The notes under the pieces: generated by a model | Databases searched by the model: none | What the model was told of the DNA's origin: nothing | The model's input: the letters and a program-made list of their open reading frames with translations, nothing else | Part shown: positions 60,441 through 64,000 of the stretch, one piece after another | Layout: every line of letters starts with the position of its first letter | Numbering within the stretch: position 1 is the stretch's first letter | Program-made: the position numbers and the translations under genes | Origin: Streptomyces endophytica | GTDB lineage: Bacteria > Actinomycetota > Actinomycetes > Streptomycetales > Streptomycetaceae | Assembly: GCF_026153355.1 (NCBI RefSeq) | Contig: NZ_CP110636.1 | Location: forward strand, 6,837,781-6,901,780 | Length of the DNA stretch: 64,000 bases | Direction: 5' to 3'

Positions 60441-61499
60441 TCAGCGCCCGCGAAGGCACCGGACGGCGTAGGTGAAGTGCTGGACGTTCCCGGTCCGCAG
60501 CCACTCGCCGACCTGGCCCGTGCCTTTACTGGTCGTGAGGGGACCGTCTGCGCAGTCGCGCAGCCAGGTCTCCCCGGCACTGGCGGTGGCTCCCCTGAAC
60601 TCGGGCAGGTCGCGGATCCGGCCGGCTGCCGCCCGGATGCCCGCCGTGCGGTCGGGCCCGCCGTTCAGCACCTTGCACAGCACGAACCAGTGGTCGGTGG
60701 TGTAGCGGAGGACGCCCCAGGGCGGGCCTCCGCCGCCCCGCTCCTGGGCAAGAGCAGTGACCGGCTGCACGCCGTAGTCGCCATAGGTGAGACGTGCCAG
60801 GTAGTCGCGATCACTCGCACGCACCTCGTGCCACATCTGCCAGTCGGTGCGCGGCTCTTCGTGCAGCTCGCCAAGTTCCAGCAGGTCGTCCGTGACCTGA
60901 GGGAAGCCCCCGCCGAGGACGGTGGCGGTCCGCCAGGGCGCCAGGGGGTGCAGGGCGTCCAGGGCTCGCAGCGCCTCCTTGCCCGCGTCGGGGCGTCCCG
61001 GGAGCACACCGCCCATGTCCAGCAAACAGATCGACGGGCACCTCGGGGTCGGCCCGGGTCAGGAGCCGTTCGACGGCTTCGGGCGCACGGCTGTCCCACT
61101 CCCCCGGCACGCGGACGCGGACACCGACCCCGCAGCCGTAGCGGGAGGCGGTCTCCAGGGCGGCGGACTGCTGGGCCCGGCTCCGCTCCGGCCCGGTCAC
61201 CGGCCGCAGCAGGCGGGAGAGCCCGGTGCACTCGGCGAGGACCTCCGCAAGCGCCGGTATCTGTGCCTCCTCGGCGAACGGGGCGTCGAGCCAGCCGGGA
61301 TGGCGGCGGTGCGCTCCCCGCACCCGGTTCAGTTCCTTCTGCCAGGGGCGTTCCTCAGTGCCTCCAGGGTCACGCCGGGACTCGGCGGAAGGTTCCACAG
61401 CGGGGCCGTCGCGGCCTGTACGTCCGGGCGGAGGTGTGCGTAGGCCGTCCTGGCGTACTGCCGGACGGGTAGGACGGGAACATAGAACGGTTCGGACAT
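60441..61499 (-). pseudogene. Beta-family protein (PF14350-like), two apparent frameshifts
   Basis: Three pieces in different frames join into one protein of about 352 aa. ATG 61499 gives MSEPFYVPVLPVRQYARTAY and AATAPLWNLPPS to about 61350. The next frame gives WQKELNRVRGAHRRHPGWLD through LLTRADPEVPVDL. The last, from about 61024, gives LDMGGVLPG, APWRTATVLGGGFP, RLTYGDYGVQ, WGVLRYTTDHWFV and ends VRCLRGR. The first break fits a missing C at the 61345-61348 run, the second an extra base in the AAA at 61024-61026. The F-V-P-V-L opening and DYGV motif match the phage-type Beta protein family, often linked to defence loci. Confidence 0.65.
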
Positions 61500-61696
61500 C
61501 GCGGCTCCCCCTCGGCACTGCCCGCGCGCTTTCCCTCCCCGTCAGAGTGGGCGGCCGGCACGGCACCGGGAAAGAGCGCCCTTTCGGTCCCACTGGCTGA
61601 GATGTGCAAGTTCCTGGTAGCGCTGTGACGCACGATGTACTGTTCGTGATGCTCGGTGGTCGGATACGTCAAGTGGACGGCCCGCGTGGGAACTGA

Positions 61697-63082
61697 GTGC
61701 CACTCAGTCCTGTGCGTCGCCACTCCCGTCCGCCGCGCGCCGAACCAGTCCACCGGGTCATCGGCGGCCCGGCTGCTCCACGATGGGCGCAAGGCTTGAA
61801 CCACCGCATACTCGGTCTGACGGTGCGCAACTTCCGCACCCTGACCGACACGAAGCTGCCTCTCGGGCCCTTGACCGTCATGGTCGGCCCCAACGCGGCA
61901 GGCAAATCGAATGTGCTGCACGCCCTGGAGTTCCTGGGCGAGGTGACGCGCAAGGACATCGAGCCGGCGCTCGAAGAACGGGGCGGGTTCGACGTCCTGG
62001 CCTTCCGGGGCGGCCGGAGACCGGTGTCCCGGATCACCGTCGGCTTCGAGGGCATCTGGTCGGACTTCGCCTCGGAAGACGCGCCGGACCGCTACGAGTT
62101 GAGCGTTTCGCGCACCCGGTTACCGGACGAATCCCGCGAGCGCTACACGACGTACCGGCGGGAGCACTTCACCCAGCACCCGGCGGAGCACACCGAGACG
62201 GTGGTGGAGCTGGCGAGCGGCTCCCTGACGCTTCGCAGCACACTGGCCGCGGAAGGCGGCAGCGAACCGGTCGCCGTCGGGCGGATGGCGTCCGCCCTCC
62301 ACAACGCGAGCCTGCTGCCCACCGACGACGGCCCCTCGGCCGTCGCGGTCGGGGCCGTGCGGCGGCACCTCGCCCAGATCCGGGTGTTCGATCCGGACGT
62401 CCGCAAGGCACGTCAGCCCTCACCGATCACCGACGCGGCGCAGCACCTGCACAGCGATGCCGCCAACCTGGCGGACTTCCTCAAGACGCTCCGGGACCTC
62501 AGGGGCGACGAAGGTGAACGCGTCGCCTGGGAAGCGCTGTTGGAAGACGTCAGGACGGTGGTACCGCAGATCCGGGACATCCACCTGGTGGATGCCCCCG
62601 GGAGAGCCGGCCATATCGCCGTCGAGCTCGAAGAGGAGGGGCTCAGGGGCCGCACCCCGCTGACGGAGGCCTCCTGGGGCACCGTCCGCATCCTGTGCAT
62701 GCTCGCGATCTTCCATGATCCGGAGCCGCCGCTCCTCACCTGCATCGAGGAGATCGACCACGGCATCCACCCGCACGCGTTGAGCCTGCTGGCGGGGCGG
62801 CTGCGCGAGGCCAGCACCCGCAGCCAGTTCCTGGTGACCACGCACTCGCCGGTCTTCGTGAACGACCTGGAGCCCGAGGAGTTCGTGGTGTGCGAGCGCC
62901 GTCGCAGCGGCGCCTCCCTCATCCCGGCCCGACGACCTGAAGACACCCAACGCGTTATCGAGAAGTCCGAGTACGAGCCGATGGGCGACCTCTGGTACTC
63001 CGGCGCCCTGGGGGTGGCCTGTGAATCAGAAGCCTGCGCGGGGCCGTCAGCGGTCGGTGATCGTGGTGGCCGGGGAAGGTGA
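61697..63082 (+). CDS. AAA-family ATPase (RecF/OLD-like)
   Basis: About 461 aa as read; the start is uncertain (GTG 61697, or the TTG before NHRILGLTVRN). Landmarks are LTVRNFRTL, VGPNAAGKSN (Walker A), SWGTVRILCML (signature-like), LLTCIEEIDHGIHPHAL (Walker B and D-loop) and FLVTTHSP (switch His). These place it among the single-gene SMC/RecF-like ATPases that pair with nucleases in defence. The tail after WYSGALG is probably shifted: one more G in 63010-63014 would end it at 63022-63024, overlapping the next start as GTGA. As read it overlaps that gene by 62 bp. Confidence 0.8.
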   Translation: MPLSPVRRHSRPPRAEPVHRVIGGPAAPRWAQGLNHRILGLTVRNFRTLTDTKLPLGPLTVMVGPNAAGKSNVLHALEFLGEVTRKDIEPALEERGGFDVLAFRGGRRPVSRITVGFEGIWSDFASEDAPDRYELSVSRTRLPDESRERYTTYRREHFTQHPAEHTETVVELASGSLTLRSTLAAEGGSEPVAVGRMASALHNASLLPTDDGPSAVAVGAVRRHLAQIRVFDPDVRKARQPSPITDAAQHLHSDAANLADFLKTLRDLRGDEGERVAWEALLEDVRTVVPQIRDIHLVDAPGRAGHIAVELEEEGLRGRTPLTEASWGTVRILCMLAIFHDPEPPLLTCIEEIDHGIHPHALSLLAGRLREASTRSQFLVTTHSPVFVNDLEPEEFVVCERRRSGASLIPARRPEDTQRVIEKSEYEPMGDLWYSGALGVACESEACAGPSAVGDRGGRGR

Positions 63083-63705
63083 CTACGACCGCAAGGTGCT
63101 CCAGCACCTCGTTCCCGCTCTGCATCCGGGCACCTGCCCGGAGGTGGTTTCCATGCGCAGGCCCATCCGGCTGGCCCGCGCCCAGTCGAAGCTGTCTCCG
63201 CGACTGCAGGAGATCAAGAGGTTCGCGGTGGCCCAGGCCGACACCGCGAGGCTCGCCGGTGTCGTCATACACGTCGATCTCGACGGTGTCGCCGACGACG
63301 CCTACGACAGGCTCCGCAGACGCATCATCCGAGGAGATGCGGGGGACCTTCAGGGACTGTCCTTCGGCCCTCGGCGCTGGGCGGCCTACGAGATCGAAGC
63401 CTGGCTGATGCTCTTCCCGACGCCTTTCCGAAGGTCAAACCGGGCTGGAGGGTACGGGAGGCGGACTGCCGCCGCGACCTCGCCAAGCTGGAGAAGGCCA
63501 AGGAGCACCTCGAGAAGTACCTGGGGAAGCCGCGGTACCGCGAGTCCGACGCACCCGCCATCATGCGGGCCGCGGTCCAGGCGGCCATGTCTCCACAGGC
63601 CGAGGCGGCAACAAACCGGTCGTTTCGCGACTCGCGGAGACCTGGCGGGGGTGGAAGAAGTCGCCTGATCGGCGGAGCCGACGCACCGTCAGGACCTGTC
63701 AGTAG
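63021..63705 (+). pseudogene. TOPRIM/DUF4276-like partner of the AAA ATPase (two apparent frameshifts)
   Basis: GTG at 63021. The N-terminal part reads RSVIVVAGEGDYDRKVLQHL, an E-G-x-x-D type TOPRIM opening, then VVIHVDLDGVADDAYD and RRWAAYEIEAWLMLFP. The frame breaks at the CCC 63416-63418. The -1 frame continues DAFPKVKPGWRVREADCRRD, LAKLEKAKEHLEKYLGK and YRESDAPAIMRAAVQAAMSP. A second break near 63607 leads to GNKPVVSRLAETWRGWKKSP and a stop at 63703-63705. AAA ATPase plus TOPRIM-type nuclease pairs are a common defence layout (OLD, Gabija-like). Probably one intact gene if the sequence is corrected. Confidence 0.6.
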
Positions 63706-63757
63706 TCCCGATACGGTGGTATCGATCCAAGGGCACCGACACGCAAGGGGGACCGTC

Positions 63758-64000
63758 GTGAAGCCCACCATGGCGGCCGCGCAGCTGCGCGGCAGTCTGA
63801 CGCAGTACCTCACCACGGTACTCCCTCGCCGACGAGGACACCCGAAGCGCGCCTCGAACGCTTCCTCGGGCACCCGGAGAACGGCATCTTCCGAGGGCCC
63901 GTACCTGCGGATCAGGACGCGTTCCACGTCGCCGACGTGACGGCTGGCAGCGGGACGTGGAGGGGTCGGCCGGCTTCCCGGGTTTCGTGCCGTGGCGACA
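63758..64000 (+). pseudogene. DEAD/DEAH-box helicase, N-terminal fragment with several indels
   Basis: GTG at 63758 follows AAGGGGGA and gives VKPTMAAAQLRGSLTQYLTT. Continuing through shifted frames one can read SLADEDTR, LERFLGHPENGIFRGPYLRI and, at the edge, GWQRDVEGSAGFPGFVPWRH. The F-R-G-P-Y segment and a closing W-R-H-Q-like Q motif suggest a large DEAD/DEAH helicase of the kind that carries DUF1998. At least four indels in about 200 bases are needed, so either this stretch is poorly sequenced or the gene is dead. It runs off the right edge. Confidence 0.45.

Overview
The window looks like Streptomyces chromosome. It is very GC-rich with strong G/C at third codon positions, starts are often GTG or TTG, and it carries typical actinomycete families: LmbU and LuxR regulators, MbtH, the CYP158/RppA pair, XRE-DUF5753/DUF397 pairs and EACC1. 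I see no rRNA, tRNA, CRISPR array or insertion sequence.

Layout. (1) 1-21.8 kb is a small nonribosomal peptide cluster. A minus-strand unit carries an NRPS (T-C-A-T-TE), a 42-codon ORF and a full methionine-salvage set (mtnAB fusion, mtnD, mtnC, partial mtnP). A plus-strand unit carries an NRPS (A-T-C), an MbtH-like protein and a 4-hydroxymandelate-synthase-like enzyme. Next come a LuxR regulator, a small exported peptide, an LmbU-family regulator, a SyrP-like dioxygenase, a free-standing A-T protein, a type II thioesterase, an MFS exporter and a radical SAM enzyme. (2) 22-35 kb is mixed: P450-rppA pigment genes, a PadR regulator with an operator and an NTF2-like target, a frameshifted secreted protease, a membrane Fe-S oxidoreductase, GNAT, a crotonyl-CoA carboxylase/reductase homologue, RidA, an MFS pump and PhzF. 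(3) 35.1-41.9 kb is a minus-strand 4-hydroxyphenylglycine (Hpg) operon: hmaS, hmo, a PhyH dioxygenase, hpgT, tyrA and a zinc alcohol dehydrogenase. (4) 42.3-43.3 kb is a degenerate response regulator followed by a tandem duplication. (5) 43.7-64 kb is a conflict/defence island: Ser/Thr kinase, SNF2 helicase, giant DNA methylase, XRE/DUF397, ATP-binding protein, EACC1, a caspase-superfamily-1-helicase fusion, a Beta-family protein, AAA ATPase plus a TOPRIM-like partner, and the start of a DEAD/DEAH helicase.

How it may work together. The binding-pocket residues of the A domain in the T-C-A-T-TE NRPS, read by hand, are D-A-Y-H-L-G-L-L-C-K, which matches Hpg-type codes. This ties the NRPS to the Hpg operon 29 kb away. 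The mtn genes on the same transcript suggest a pathway step that turns SAM into methylthioadenosine, for example an aminocarboxypropyl transfer. The free-standing A-T protein has a Gln-like code and sits beside a SyrP-like hydroxylase. A perfect 24-bp palindrome centred on CGCCGGCG, which I recall as the LmbU core site, lies between the two NRPS genes, and 20 bp of it recur inside the LmbU gene.

Caution. At least ten genes are interrupted by single-base indels in short homopolymers, mostly one missing G or C. They are concentrated between 45 and 64 kb. Sequencing error or real decay are both possible, so several entries give the span of the restored gene.
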